The notes under the pieces: generated by a model | Seen by the model: the letters and a program-made list of their open reading frames with translations, nothing else | Database searches by the model: none | Told to the model about the DNA's origin: nothing | Shown here: positions 19,601 to 31,375 of the stretch, piece after piece | How positions within the stretch are numbered: the first letter of the stretch is position 1 | How the letters are laid out: the number at the start of each line of letters is the position of its first letter | Made by a program: the position numbers and the translations under genes | Source of the DNA: Vombatus ursinus | Lineage: Eukaryota > Chordata > Mammalia > Diprotodontia > Vombatidae | Direction: 5' to 3' | Length of the DNA: 64,000 nucleotides | Assembly (NCBI RefSeq): GCF_900497805.2 | Contig: NW_020954599.1 | Span: 41,344,227-41,408,226 of the forward strand

Positions 19601-22345
19601 GATATACAGATTAACAAAAGAAGTAAAAGATTATTTAAATAATCCAGTATCGGGGCAGGGGGGAAGCCATAAATAAACCCTCATAGTTTATTTGATCCAG
19701 TATCAGATGAATTCATAGATGAATTCTACAAAGCATTCAAAGAACAATTAATTCCCAAACTATATAAACTATTTGCAATAATGAAAAAAAGACATCCTTA
19801 TAATCTCTTTCTATGAAAACATGGTCTTGACACCTAAACCAGAGAGACATTAAAACAGAGAGAAAAAAATACACATCAATATCCCTAACAAATGTTAGTG
19901 CCAAAATTTTAAATAAAATATTAATAAGTAGGTAAAACAGGATATTAAAGAGAATATATACTCTTATTAGATTTAATTTTCAGCAGGAATGCAGGATCAG
20001 TTCAACGTAATGAAGAATATAAATATAATAAACAACGGTAATAATATAAATGAGAAAAGTCATATGATTATTTCAATAGATACTGAAAAGGCTTTCAACA
20101 AAATCCAACATGTATTTCTATTAAAAATGCTAAAAATCATAGGAATAAATGGAATTTCTCTTAATATGGAAAATAGTATTTATCTAAATCCAAGAGCAAA
20201 CATTATAAGTAACAGAGAAAAATTAGAGGCCTTTCAAATAAGATCACAGGTAAAACAAGGATGTCCATTATCATCGATACTATTTTTAACATAGTGCTGG
20301 AAATGTTAACTACAGCAATAAGAGAAAGAAATTGAGAGAATGAGCACAGTTAAAGAGGAAACAAAATTATTGCATTTTGTGGAAATAATAGTACATTTAG
20401 AAAACCCTAGGGATTCAACTAAAAAAATAGAAATGATTAATAACTTCAGCAGAATAGCAGTATATAACATAAATCCCCGTTTATATGTCTATATTATATA
20501 TGTACTTACATATGTATACACATACATAAAAATATACATGTATATGTATGTGTATGTATATACATATTTTAATGAGTTTTGTTATCATAAATGCATTAAT
20601 ACATATACATATATAGACATATGAATACATGTAGAGAGAGAGAAATTTGTACCCCAAAATATTTAGAAGTATATCTACTAAGTTTGACCAATATGAATCT
20701 AACCATAAAACATTATTTGCAGAAATAAAAACAGACTTAAATAATTAGAGGAAAATTGCTTTTGGGTAAGTTGAAAATAATATCTAAATTAATTTACTTA
20801 TTTAGTGCCATGCCCATCAAGCTCCCAAAAGGGTGCTTTATAGAGCTAGGGAAAAAAAATAACAGAATAGTTATGGTGGAACAAAAGGTCAAAACTCTCA
20901 ATGGTAACAATGAAAAGAAGTGCGAAGAAAAGAAATCCATCAATACTAGATCTCAAACTGTACTACAAAGCAGTAAGCAATAACCAATTCTAGTAGTGTC
21001 ATGTGTGATAAACCTAAAAATCTTGGTTACTGAGTGAGGAATGCACTATGTGACAAAACCTTCTGGGACAACTTGATAGCAGTCTGGCAGAAATTAGGTT
21101 TAGACCAACACCTCACACCATAGACCAAGATTATATGACCTAAATATTAAGTGTTTACATAATAAATAAATTAGAGGAGCAAGGAAAAAAATTGCCTTTT
21201 GGATATATGGACGGGGTAAAGTTTATGACTAAACAAGTAATAGAGACAATGACACAAGATGAAATGGACAACATTGATTATATAACATTAAAAAGGTTTT
21301 GCACAAACAAATCTAATGTAGTAAAATTTGAAAGTAAAACATAACTGGGAAAAATATTTGCAACAAGTTTATGTGATAAAGGTCTGATTTCCAAGATATA
21401 CAAGGAAGTGATTCAAATTGACAAGACTAAGAATCATTCCCTCAAGGTTATGAACTTAATGGAAGATATCCAAGCTATCAATAGACACATTAAAAAAAGT
21501 CAAAATCACTAATTAAAACAACTTTGAGCCACTATTTCATACCTATCAGACTGATGAATATGACAAGATAAGAGAATGAGAAACACTAGAAGAGTTACAG
21601 GAAAACAGGTACTAGTTATTGGTAACACATCATTAGTGGAACTGTGAATTGGTTCAGCCATTCTGCAAATCAAATTGGAACTATGCCTACAAATATGTCA
21701 AACTGTGCATTCACTTTGTCTCAGATATATCACTACTAGGCCTATATACCAAAGAAAGCAAAGAAAGAGGAAAGGCTCTCTGTACACAAAAATATCTATA
21801 GCAATTTTTTTCATGATAGTCAAAATTAGAAAGTAAGGAGGTATCCATTACTGCAGAATGGCTAAACAAATTGTAGCATATGAATGCAGTGGAATGTTAT
21901 TATACTGCAAGAAATTATGAACATATTTCCAGAGAAAACTGGAAAGATCATTATGAACTGATACAAAGTGAGCAGAAGTAGGAAAGCAATTTATATAATG
22001 ATAACAACATTTATATAATGATAACAATGGAGAAATAAGCTTTGAAAGACTTTAGAATCCTGACCAACACAACAATAAATCATGAGTTCAAAAGTATGAA
22101 AGTGAAACATGCCACACTCCTCTCCTGTCAGAGAGATGATGAACTTAAAATGAAGAAATATTTACATTTTTTGGACATAGTTGATGTAAGAATTTGTTTT
22201 GCCAGACCACGTACCTATTTATTGAAAGATTTGCTTTAAAAAAATTACTCTATTGGGGGAAGGGTAGTGGAAGAGACATATATTTTTTAAAGTGCTACTT
22301 AGAAAATAAAAATAATAAGCTATTTTTAAAAAGAGAAAGGATGTG
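19600..22345 (+). mobile_element. L1 ORF2 (reverse transcriptase onward) and 3' UTR, decayed
   Basis: The frame at 19989-20294 gives I-S-I-D-T-E-K-A-F-N-K-I-Q-H and later K-Q-G-C-P-L-S-S, both hallmark L1 reverse transcriptase motifs. The next frame (20340-20485) resumes with L-H-F-V-E-I-I-V-H-L-E-N-P-R-D-S-T-K-K, where the catalytic F-A-D-D is replaced by F-V-E with one residue missing. The enzyme would be dead. Nearly all the endonuclease is absent: about 150 bp of linker separates the leader from the RT. The C-terminal region (21030-21990) and 3' UTR follow, ending in A-rich sequence near 22340. A microsatellite expanded inside it at 20490-20645. Confidence 0.9.
20490..20645. repeat. TA/TG microsatellite inside L1
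   Basis: tatatgtac/tacatatg-type alternating run, followed by a short GAGA run. It separates the reverse transcriptase from the downstream ORF2 segment. Confidence 0.85.
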
Positions 22346-22469
22346 ACTTTCTTCAGTAGTACCCTACATGCCAATAAATTGGATACACAATTGGGAAAAG
22401 TGGTAGTCACCATCCTTTAACATCATCTAGGCTTAGGTCACTTAGAGAGTACAAACAGTTGGTGAAATA

Positions 22470-22760
22470 ACTGAGGGGATCTCACTTTGTAACTTGAGTA
22501 TTCATCCATTCTTTTGCTCACGTGTGTTCTTCCCATTCATGGCATGCCTTTCCTACTGCACATTCTTTAAGAATCCCGCACATAACATACTTTATCTATA
22601 TCAGTTCTTAATGACCTTTTCCCTTCTCTGAACTCCTTTAGGATACTCTCTAGCATTTCAACTGTGAGTCCAGTCTCAGAACTAGCATTTACTATGTACA
22701 GATATTAAATCCTTGATATTTGTAAATATTAAATGCTTTGAGATCTCAGTGGACCTTTAA
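22470..22760 (+). repeat. L2 fragment
   Basis: attcatggcatgcctttcct, ctgaactcctttaggatact, tttactatgtacagatatta. Order fits the L2 3' half, strongly diverged. Confidence 0.5.
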
Positions 22761-23079
22761 ATTCATCAATGTGGGTACTTCCTCCATATAGATTGGAAGC
22801 CATTCACTGCTTCTTATCCTATGCAATTATTGCCTATGTTCTCCCCCAGATACTCTACAGAAGACTTTTTCAGGTTACTTAGAAGCCATTCTTTGATGCT
22901 TTTTTTACATATCATAGGTGCCAATACAATACCCCAGCTGCCATCTTTTGTCCTTCGTTATCAAAGAAGAAAAGAGATCTGATGAATCATAAGGAAATGG
23001 CTGTGCCATGAGGTTGGATGATAGAAGGATATAACTCAAAGGAAGAAAGAAATAAGGACCACTGAACACTTAAAGCTAA
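22761..23079. other. No gene or clear repeat seen
   Basis: Featureless AT-rich stretch. Its right end may be the untraceable start of the L3 that follows. Confidence 0.4.
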
Positions 23080-23299
23080 GTAACAGATATGAGGCTATTA
23101 AAGAAGAGGAAGGTAGACTCTGTGAAGAGGAAGCAGATAATTGTTCTCTAAGCAATGATGACGTGGATCAACAGTTACCATCAGCCAAGAGATAACCCAG
23201 TAAAAGCACGAGGAAGATGAAACTAAAAGTAATAGTTAGTGGTTTCCTGCCAGGAGTTAATGAGGTAGCTATTTGTCCAACTTAAAACAACAATTCACA

Positions 23300-24335
23300 G
23301 AGCCACAACTAGCAATTTAAAAAAAAAATCAGAGCAAGTAGCACAAAATGTCATCATCAATGAACTTCTTAAGACAAATCCAGTTGGGGGCAGGGGAGAA
23401 GAAGAGACAGAACAAAAACATAAGATCACTAAGGGAGAAATCACCAAGGGGTGGGGTTAGGATATAATTAATAAAGGGAGGAAAAGCATGTTCTTGAGTA
23501 GCTTCCTAATGAATTATTCTTGGAAAGTAGGTGCTGAGTTCAGTTTTTCCTACATGGATATAAGACTTCAAGTGCCATCAATACCTTTGTATTTCAGTGG
23601 CCAGGGATAAAGTTCCAGTTGTCTCTCCCTGATTATAGAGAAGCATACTGTTTTCCAGAAGTTGTAGCCAGGAGGTGCCAGGAAACTGCCCAAACTATGC
23701 CCCTGTATTACTACTTCCCACATTTGGAGAGTCTTCAATAAAGATGGAAATGTTTATCCATAATGCTCATTTAGAGATCTGTGATATGAGCAATGTGAGC
23801 GCATCCTCCCCTGATTTAGATCAAAATCCATATAATCCTTCTAAACTTATACAATACTTGTCCATATCTTCCCATAACCTCTCAGAAAGTATCTAACCAA
23901 CACTTGGGTTGGGGGGGGGGTCTTCCTCTAGATCTTGAGACTCAATGGGTAAGAATTCAGCAAATTGTTAATCCTTTACTCTCACTACACGACCAACCCA
24001 CCTTCTTTTCTGATCACACCTTTCTTTGATGATATCTTTTATATCATTTGTCCTGAATAATTCTTTGTGGGTAATAGTCTACAAGCAGCCTAATACATTT
24101 TCAGCATGCATCTCTCAACTGGTTTTTGGGAGAACAGCAACTTTAATTCTTTGGACAAGGTAGCATTCCATGCTTTGTAGTCATATAACACCATTGAAAT
24201 AATATTAGTGTTTTCAGGATGGAACTTTCCTTCAGGGAGAAACTTGGCATCAGTCATTAAAAGGACTATATAGTTTCTGAAAGAAAATACAGCACAAAAA
24301 GAAAGAAAATTGTCTACATATACTCACCATCACAG
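23300..24335. other. Unnamed insertion within L3
   Basis: About 1 kb that does not fit the L3 order on either side. It starts near an A-run (aatttaaaaaaaaaatcag) and includes a G-run (23911-23921). Its 3' third (23960-24260) resembles part of the other insertion at 25280-25470: both contain a ccttt/ctcac...cttttct segment followed by tttgatgayatctttta. The frame at 23675-23896 (73 codons) is not recognised. I cannot assign a family or strand. Confidence 0.4.
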
Positions 24336-25119
24336 AAGAACATTAACCTATATGGAGCCTGATTCATTGCCCATCTGCAAGATCTGTCCAAGACACATGT
24401 ACTAGTGATTCATGTCAGGGTAAATTATGCTGCAGGAAGGATCTAGAAAGTATGGCTAAAGATTACAAAGACTTGGATAAGAAGCTAATGATCTAAAGAA
24501 CACAGCTGGTGTTTTCATCATTGCTAGTGATTGAAGTCAGGGTCTCCAGAAGAGAAACACAGATTCAGAAAACAAAAAGCTGATTAAGAAGATGCTGTCT
24601 TAGAAGACATGATTTTCTTTTCTGGACCATAGATTAAAATATAGGAAACTCAGATTTCTGACCATGGATGGAGTGATGATAAAAATAACAAGTGATAACG
24701 AATGGTGATAAAAATAGATTTGTCTGGACTCTTGACAATTCAATCAAAAGGATTTTCTGCTGAAAAAAAAAAGAAAGAGAGAAAATTGTCTACACTTACC
24801 CATCAAGCTAGATACCACAGGGCAGAGAAATAGACAAAACTCCACAGAAGGCATAATTTAAGAAGAGAACCAATGATAAAATCAATGGCCTTACCAATGC
24901 ACAAAGAATGGTTTAGAAATAAGGTAAAATAAAGACTCTGAATCAATATTTATAATATCATGAAGGCCTGATGGGATGAAACTCATATAGACTATGAGAC
25001 TTATGTGTAGAGACTCATTTGTATACCCTACACTGGTAGAGTATATCTTATTCAAAAGAAACAGGAGAGGAGAAAAGAAGGAAGTATCACGAGAATTACT
25101 TAAATGAATCTATGATCTC

Positions 25120-25565
25120 ATCTATCTGGTGATAGCCTCCAGCAATGTAGATAACCCATCTATGCCAGCTCATCCTGTGCAACTTTGGTCCACATACTCC
25201 CATAAATTCACTGGAGTCCATCTGATATGCCAAAAGTCTTCCTGAGTTTTTTCTGAAATTACAAGGATATCAGTAAAGGACCCTGGCTATTCCTTTCCCT
25301 CACCACCTATAACGAGCCCATCTTTTCTTCCCATCATGCATGTCTTTGATGACATCTTTTACTCCTCCTGTCCTTCAATGCTCCTCTCTGATTGCATGTT
25401 ACCACTGGCTCACACTCATCCTGCACCTCACCATTGCTTTCTGAGTGTTGCTCACATTAAATTATTTGGACTCTGGTATTTCATTTCTCAATGCCATACA
25501 GCAACACTGTCAGAGTGTTGATATTAAAAAGATGGGTGTTTGTTTCAATGAGAAAACTGAGGTCA
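25120..25565. other. Second unnamed insertion within L3, related to the first
   Basis: About 450 bp between two consecutive pieces of the L3 endonuclease. Its centre (ctcaccacctataacgag ... cttttcttccc ... gtctttgatgacatctttta) parallels 23970-24045. Pyrimidine-rich on the plus strand. Ends are estimated from where L3 stops and resumes. Confidence 0.4.
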
Positions 25566-26335
25566 TTAAAGAAACGTTTCAGTTTCCCAAAGAATACATA
25601 TAATTACATGAGGTCATCCAGACACCAGAGCGGGAAAACATAGTAGACAGCATTTGAGTAAAGACCAACAGAAACACAGACAGATGCAGTATTGTACTCA
25701 TAGTATATCGCATGTAACCTAGATAGAAAAAGAACAGTTTGGAGAACAGATCACAAACCTGGTATAGAAGCATGATATGTCAGTGATAGAAGATTGCAAT
25801 TACTTAAATAACTATAGAAATTCTCTATCTAAGGCAGAGATAATAATTCTCAACCTGCCTCAATGATAATTTCATATTTCAGAAACAGAGAATCCAAGGA
25901 AACTTCTATTCCAAATATTATATTCACTAACAGGGAGGAAATGATGGGAACTTGGGGGATCATTATCACTCTATCTTATTTTCTATGACATAAAAAGGAA
26001 AGCAAAGCAAAGCAAGCCATAGCTTGATGTGCACCCTAAATTTCAAACAGTTAATAGATTGGAAAGAGATCATAGTTTTACAGAGGAGGCTAGTAAAGGA
26101 ATGGAAAGTTCTTAAGAATTAAAATCCAAAGATGCAAAAAGAAATAACTCTTATCAGGTCAAGAAATGGAAATTGCCTAAAGAGACCAACGTAGACACCC
26201 AAGGAACTCATTGATAAAATGAAATTTTAATACAGCATGTACAGAAGATAGAGGCAAGGACAGGTAACAGGATATATTTTTTAAAGTGTAACCAAATACT
26301 GTAAGAACTTAAGATGAGCTTGCCACTACTACTTT

Positions 26336-26640
26336 AAATGATATATTGCATTATTTATTCAAAACAATCAATCAAGAAATATATTCCAGCAACTGTGAAT
26401 CTACTTCTCATATACCTTGAATGAAGTGATTAACAAACAACTAAATAGAGCTATAGGTTGGATTATCTGTAACCTGGCAATTCTGAGAATTTGTGATTCT
26501 GGGTGAAGGCATTATGCAGTTTCATCAATACCATAAGGCCTGTTCTCTCTCTCCTATTCAATTCATTGTCCCAACACTTTCTCATTGTCTCAGCATTGTC
26601 TCATTGTCTCAACACTTTCCATCTACAGCACCTATTATAG
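26336..26640. other. No clear feature; short tandem repeat
   Basis: A small tandem of tctcattgtctcagcat-like units at about 26578-26612. Otherwise nothing recognised. Confidence 0.5.
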
Positions 26641-26866
26641 ATGCAAGTATGTATATGTGTGTATGTGCATGCCCACATATGTGTATGAGCTTTTGTTTCA
26701 TCTTATAGTACTGTTGTGATGCAAACTCATAGGAAATTCTAAATTTTCCAATTTCTGCCTTTCTTTGTCTCAGTATCTCTCTGTTTCTGTCCCTTTATCT
26801 CTCTCTGCCTCTGTCATACACACACGCATAAACACACGCACACACATATACACACACAAACATAAT
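26641..26866. repeat. TG/CA and TCTC microsatellites
   Basis: TG-rich tracts at about 26644-26690 and CA-rich tracts at 26815-26862, with a TCTC-rich stretch between. Confidence 0.85.
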
Positions 26867-26867
26867 G

Positions 26868-26990
26868 CAGGTTGGCATCTACTCTGAGATTTGCCTTGGG
26901 ACACTGAGAAGTTAAGGGATGTGCCCACAAATACACAACCAAGATGTGCCAGAGGCCAGACATGAGCCCAGGTCTTCCTAGCTCTCAAAT
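26868..26990 (-). repeat. THER-type CORE-SINE, left arm of an inverted pair
   Basis: aggttggcatctactctgag, ccttgggacactgagaagtt aaggg, ccagaggccagacatgagcc, caggtcttcctagctctc. Minus strand; its 5' end faces the next element. Confidence 0.8.
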
Positions 26991-26999
26991 ATATTTGAG

Positions 27000-27195
27000 C
27001 AGTATGGCGGAGTGGATCAAGGGCTGGTCTCAGAGTAGAGAAAATTTGGGTTCATGTCCAGCCTGTGACACACAGCAGTGTGTGACCCTGTCACCCTCTC
27101 AGTGCCCCAAGTTATAGGGTGTAGATCAGATACCAATCTGCATTGGTAGAGGGCGTTTCCTCACTGGAGAGGTCCCTATAACCATTAAATCATAG
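27000..27195 (+). repeat. THER-type CORE-SINE, right arm of an inverted pair
   Basis: cagtatggcggagtggatca, agggctggtctcagagtag, gggttcatgtccagcctgtg, caccctctcagtgccccaag, atctgcattggtagagggcg tttcctcactgg, then ataaccattaaatcataggt cc. Complete to its characteristic 3' tail. Confidence 0.85.
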
Positions 27196-28864
27196 GTCCA
27201 GACCAAATGTATGTTTAGGATTTTATATTTCTAATGCAGTTTGAAAAACAGATAAACTTCTCCTCTAGGAAATCTAAATTAACAACTGGGCTTAGTGATC
27301 TTAGAAAAAGCCATTTCCCAGTAGGACAAGACACAGAAGGAATGGAAAAGGACAAGGCCATGAAGAAGACTGAATATTAACCAACATACTCAGACAGAAA
27401 GAACTAGTAAAAGTTCTAAGACTGAAGGTGAGGTAGGAGACAGGCTAAAGTTGGGTGGAACATGAGAAGAGTTAGTTACATGATAAGTTTGCAATTAAGG
27501 GTTTATACTCTGAAAAATAGCCCTTTGGTCATGAGTGATGAAGTATGGGAATTATGTCTTCCATTTCCTTGGACTTACTCATAAAAAACCATATAATCCA
27601 TGAATGCAAAATTTTCTGTTCCTAGCACAAAGTGAGATATGTAGTAGTCAATGAATAAAGATTGGTTGACTGGACTTAGCTTGATTTCACTAGACTAGGA
27701 TGGAAGAATTACTGTGCTTCATTAAATACCACATGGACTAAAAGGGACTGATACTGAGAAATTAGGTCTGCTTAGTTTAGATTTTATTTCATTAAAAAAA
27801 ATTTAAACTATATTATCAGCAAGTTTGTTTCATTTATGTATAGATATGTTGCCATAATGAAGTGACAAAGTACCAAGCTGCTCCATTCATGAGAACACAG
27901 AGAGATGGATGAAAAGCTTATCTAAAGAATATAGCAATGTTGTGAAATCCTTTCAGTAAGTCAAAGCCTCATATAATGAATAATTATATGTTTACAAATA
28001 TGAATTTAAAATGGGACCACCCAGTGGGTGAGAAAGCATTTTTAAACCACTACGTGCTGTGTACTGTTAACATATACAAATGTTTTGAATAAGCAAGCGC
28101 TGCATTTTTAGACATGAGCTTTGCAATGTGATTATGACATTGTACCATTACGGAGAAAAAAAAAAACACTTGAGACAATAAAGTGCAATGTCAGTCTACT
28201 TAATAGTTATAATTTTAAGAACAATATCAATGCTATTCTGGAAGCCAAATGAATTAAAGCCACATAATCCATGAATGCAAAAATTTCTGTTTCTAAATTT
28301 CCAATATATTTCATGCAAGATGTCAGGATATATAAGTGGAATTTAATAAATTGTTGGGATTGAGGTGCTACTAAAAAGAACCTAGCTCCTAATTTAGCTG
28401 CCCTCCAAGGACAAAACATAAACATATTTTTTTTCCTTAATTGTTCTAACCTAGTCAGGTCACGGATACATTCTGATGTTATGGACAAGATATCTTAAGT
28501 CTAAGTCATTGTTCAATCAGAAAATGCCGCAACACTGCATGGGAGTAGAAGTAAGAGACAGGAATATGAGCATATTTAAAACCTGATCTTTTGCCAATAT
28601 TCCTTCCATTCAGTGAAGAAAGGGAAGCATATGTACAATAGACTGTAGGGTGGAATGGCTACCACTAGTAATAAAGAAGACAGTTTGAATGCTCCAAATA
28701 GCTAGTTTGGCAAAAATAGGATCTATCGTACACTTGGGCAGTTTAGACTAATGCTTACATGGTAAGTTGCGAGGAGGGCTGGAAGACTTGCCTACTCTAA
28801 ATAATCTCTTCTTTTTCCTTTTCTTTCTCTATATACCTTGCTGCTCTTTTTAACTGTTTAGTTC
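27196..28864. other. Mostly single-copy; two 36-bp direct repeats
   Basis: Contains a possible L2 terminus at 27610-27670 (cctagcacaaag ... tcaatgaataaag) and two nearly identical 36-bp segments (27589-27624, 28260-28295). The block 28000-28170 looks single-copy. No gene: the 93-codon minus frame at 28207-28488 is unrecognised. Confidence 0.45.
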
Positions 28865-29280
28865 ACTTTATTTTCAATCAACAAGAATTCATACTTTCTC
28901 CCACAACTGAACAAAAATGAAAAACAAGAACCTTGTAACAAATATACATTATCGAGAAAAATAAATTCTTGCACAAGCTGCATCCAAAATTGCATGTCTC
29001 ATTCTGTATCTTAAGTCCATCACCTCTTTATCAGGAAGTGAATATCACAGTTAAGCATTAGTCCTCTGGAATCATGATTGGTCATTACACTGATCGAGTT
29101 TTTAAAAGTTGTTTGTCATTGCAATGTTGTAATTATATAAATTATCTTGGTTCTGCTTACTTCAATCTGCATCAGTTCATGAAAGTCTTCTAATGTTTTC
29201 TTGAAAACATCACTTTCATCATTTCTTAAGGCTGGCTGTCTTTTCCTCATAAGTATAGAATAAATTCAACATGTAACTTT
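28865..29280 (-). mobile_element. 5'-truncated L1 3' end
   Basis: Same L1 3' UTR type as 11190-11512 but longer: accttgtaacaaatatacat, catgtctcattctgtatct, agtcctctggaatcatgatt, ggttctgcttacttcaatct gcatcagttcatg, reaching into the ORF2 end (catcactttcatcatttctt). Diverged. Confidence 0.85.
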
Positions 29281-29400
29281 CTAAGCTGTACAGGAAACTC
29301 TTTGAGACTCTCTGTTGCAGATAAGGTGCTCAACTACATTGGTGAAGAGTCTCCTCACTGAAAATTCCATGCACCAATGAAATCATAGGTCTGGTTCTAT
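29281..29400 (+). repeat. THER-type CORE-SINE 3' half
   Basis: gactctctgttgcagataag gtgctcaactacattgg, gagtctcctcactgaaaatt, caccaatgaaatcataggtc t. The head is missing. Confidence 0.75.
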
Positions 29401-29785
29401 CCAGAGATATGCTAGAGCCAATTCAAACAGGCTCAAAAGACTTTACTGTTCAATTTTTAGTGTGAGAATTTACACCTCAGAAATCAGCAAATGCTTCAAA
29501 TCAGTACTTGATCTGTCACTTTGTTAATTGTCTGGATTTAAGAAGGTGATGGAGAAAACATTAACAATGTATATTAAGATTAAAAGTGTGTCATGAGTAC
29601 ATTTTTCCCCCAGAGAGCTAATTCTTAAACATTTACCAGCACACCTCTGATCCCATCTCATGCATTTGTTTGTTTGTTTGCTTGTCTGGTCCTCATCCAG
29701 CAAACATGCAGTCCATCTCTGGGCTTGTTCCTATTGATTTTTCAGTGAAAATTACTCCTCTTGGTTAAAATATTATGTCTCATTC
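29401..29785. other. No gene or clear repeat seen
   Basis: Contains a short (GTTT)n run at about 29667-29682; nothing else. Confidence 0.5.
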
Positions 29786-30115
29786 TCAGCAATACAATAA
29801 TCTAAGACAATTCTGAAAGACTCAATGAAAAATGTTCTCTGCTTCCAGAGAAAGAACTGATGAAGTCTGAATGCAAATTGAAGCATACTATTTTTTTACT
29901 TTCTTTAACTTTCTTGGCGTTTGTCTTTGTTTTCTTTAACAACATGACTAATACGGAAATATGTTTTGCATGACTGTACCCGTATAACCTATATCAAATT
30001 GCCTGCCTTCTCAATGGGGGTGGGGTGGAATTAAGGGAAAAAATTTGGAACTCAAAAAAAATTTAAATGTTAAAAAATTTTACATGTAATTGGAAAAAAT
30101 AAAATGTTTTAAAAG
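29786..30115 (+). mobile_element. 5'-truncated L1 3' UTR
   Basis: caataatctaagacaattct, agaaagaactgatgaagtct, cttggcgtttgtctttgttt, acaacatgactaatacgg, tatcaaattgcctgccttct, G-rich block, then A-rich end. Same type as the end of 1195-2772. Confidence 0.93.
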
Positions 30116-30149
30116 ATATTCTGTCTCCAGAAGCCTCCTCCACTCTAGT

Positions 30150-30308
30150 GGTATTTAGTCTAATCTTCCATAATTATAAAGATAAAAGATATTGGAAAGC
30201 AGAGCATTTGTGATTTGTCCCCAAGTCCCACAAGTAGTAAACATCAGGGGCATGATTTAAACCCCGGTCATTTAACTCCAGAGCCAGTGTGCATTTCGTG
30301 CATCACTT
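30150..30308 (-). repeat. MIR-type SINE fragment
   Basis: tagtctaatcttccataatt, gtgatttgtccccaagtccc acaagtagtaaac, gatttaaaccccggtcattt. Confidence 0.7.
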
Positions 30309-31375
30309 TGTTTTAATGTATTAAAAATGAAATAAGGGTCTTGGCCAACAGGCCCAAGTCATTAGATCATGCACAGTATTCCAAGAACTTGGATCCCATT
30401 AGCCAGTATCACTCTAAAATGTCAGAACAATATCCAAACTCAGTTATAGAATAAGCTAAGTTAATTCTCTAGAAAAATATTTATATGCCAGAGGATACAT
30501 GTTTGAAAAAAAATACACTTGTTTCCAAAAAATTTACTTGCTAATTTGCCTGTCACAGTCAAAGAGCAAATATATTTTCCTACTAGGTTTGGACTGGAAA
30601 TGTCCATGTGCTGTCCCCGTAAAGTTTCTCCATCTAAGGTTACATCGATGGAGTGAAGATGTGGTAAAGATGGAGATCCCTTTCTTCTAATTAACTGTCC
30701 CATGTAAGTGACTTCATGGGCTTACATCTTGCAGAGATTTATTTTGCCCCAAACTGACCTGAGCAAAAATAAATAGCATGACAGAAATCATCCACTTTTA
30801 ATACCCCACCTTCTGCCACTGATAATGCCAGTAATGAAGACCTAAGGTAAGGATTATTATTTTTTTTTTTGCCAGGAACAAATCAAAAGCATTTGGGAAA
30901 TATTTATATTGAGAACCTTAGATGGTTAAGAACCAGCACTGAGAAGGTCAGGAGCCAACTTTTATGCCATTTGATTAACTTTTTCTTTTAGTTTTTTCTT
31001 TTGGTTTCCAGCCTCCCAAAATTCCATTGGGGTAATGAACTATCACTACTGAATTGGGCAGTGAAAGCAAGAGCACACCAGTACCCTGTGCCTTTGTGTC
31101 TGGATTGACACTATATAAAACTCCTACTAATTACTCAAAAAATGATTTTGTGGGTTCTTTTTCTGTTTGCTTGTTTGAAGAAGGTCAGGCTATTTCCTCA
31201 GGGCAGACTTGGCAAGTTTTCACTTTATCATCCTAGGAACCTGAAGTTGATGTGGGTAAGACTTCCAGAGTCATTCTGAGAGAAGAGAATACAAACCTGC
31301 ATGAGGAGTTTAGGGAAAGGAATTCTGAGATATGTATGCAGCCAAAGAAACCTTTCTAACTAACATTTCCCAGGA
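30309..31375. other. No gene or clear repeat seen
   Basis: About 1 kb. Frames at 30461-30703 (minus) and 30499-30690 and 31054-31236 (plus) overlap or are short and show no motif. Looks single-copy. Confidence 0.45.

Larger units (their letters stand above)
23080..26335 (+). mobile_element. L3/CR1-clade LINE relic: ORF1 and endonuclease, twice interrupted
   Basis: Plus-strand CR1-clade LINE in the expected order. At 23100-23300 the pre-esterase part of ORF1 is seen (gttaccatcagccaagagat, tagttagtggtttcctgcca, gaggtagctatttgtcc). At 24390-24650 lies the esterase region: L-V-I-H-V-R-V-N-Y-A-A-G-R-I, where the family normally has H-V-G-T-N-D. It is followed by aagaagatgctgtcttag and ttttctggaccatagatt aaa. 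At 24960-25100 is the endonuclease start (gatgggatgaaactcatata, gtatatcttattcaaaagaa acaggag). At 25570-26330 are the late endonuclease and linker (acaccagagcgggaaaacat, cactaacagggaggaaatg, aaagagaccaacgtagacac ccaaggaactcattga). No reverse transcriptase follows. Two foreign stretches (23300-24335, 25120-25565) split it. Confidence 0.72.
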
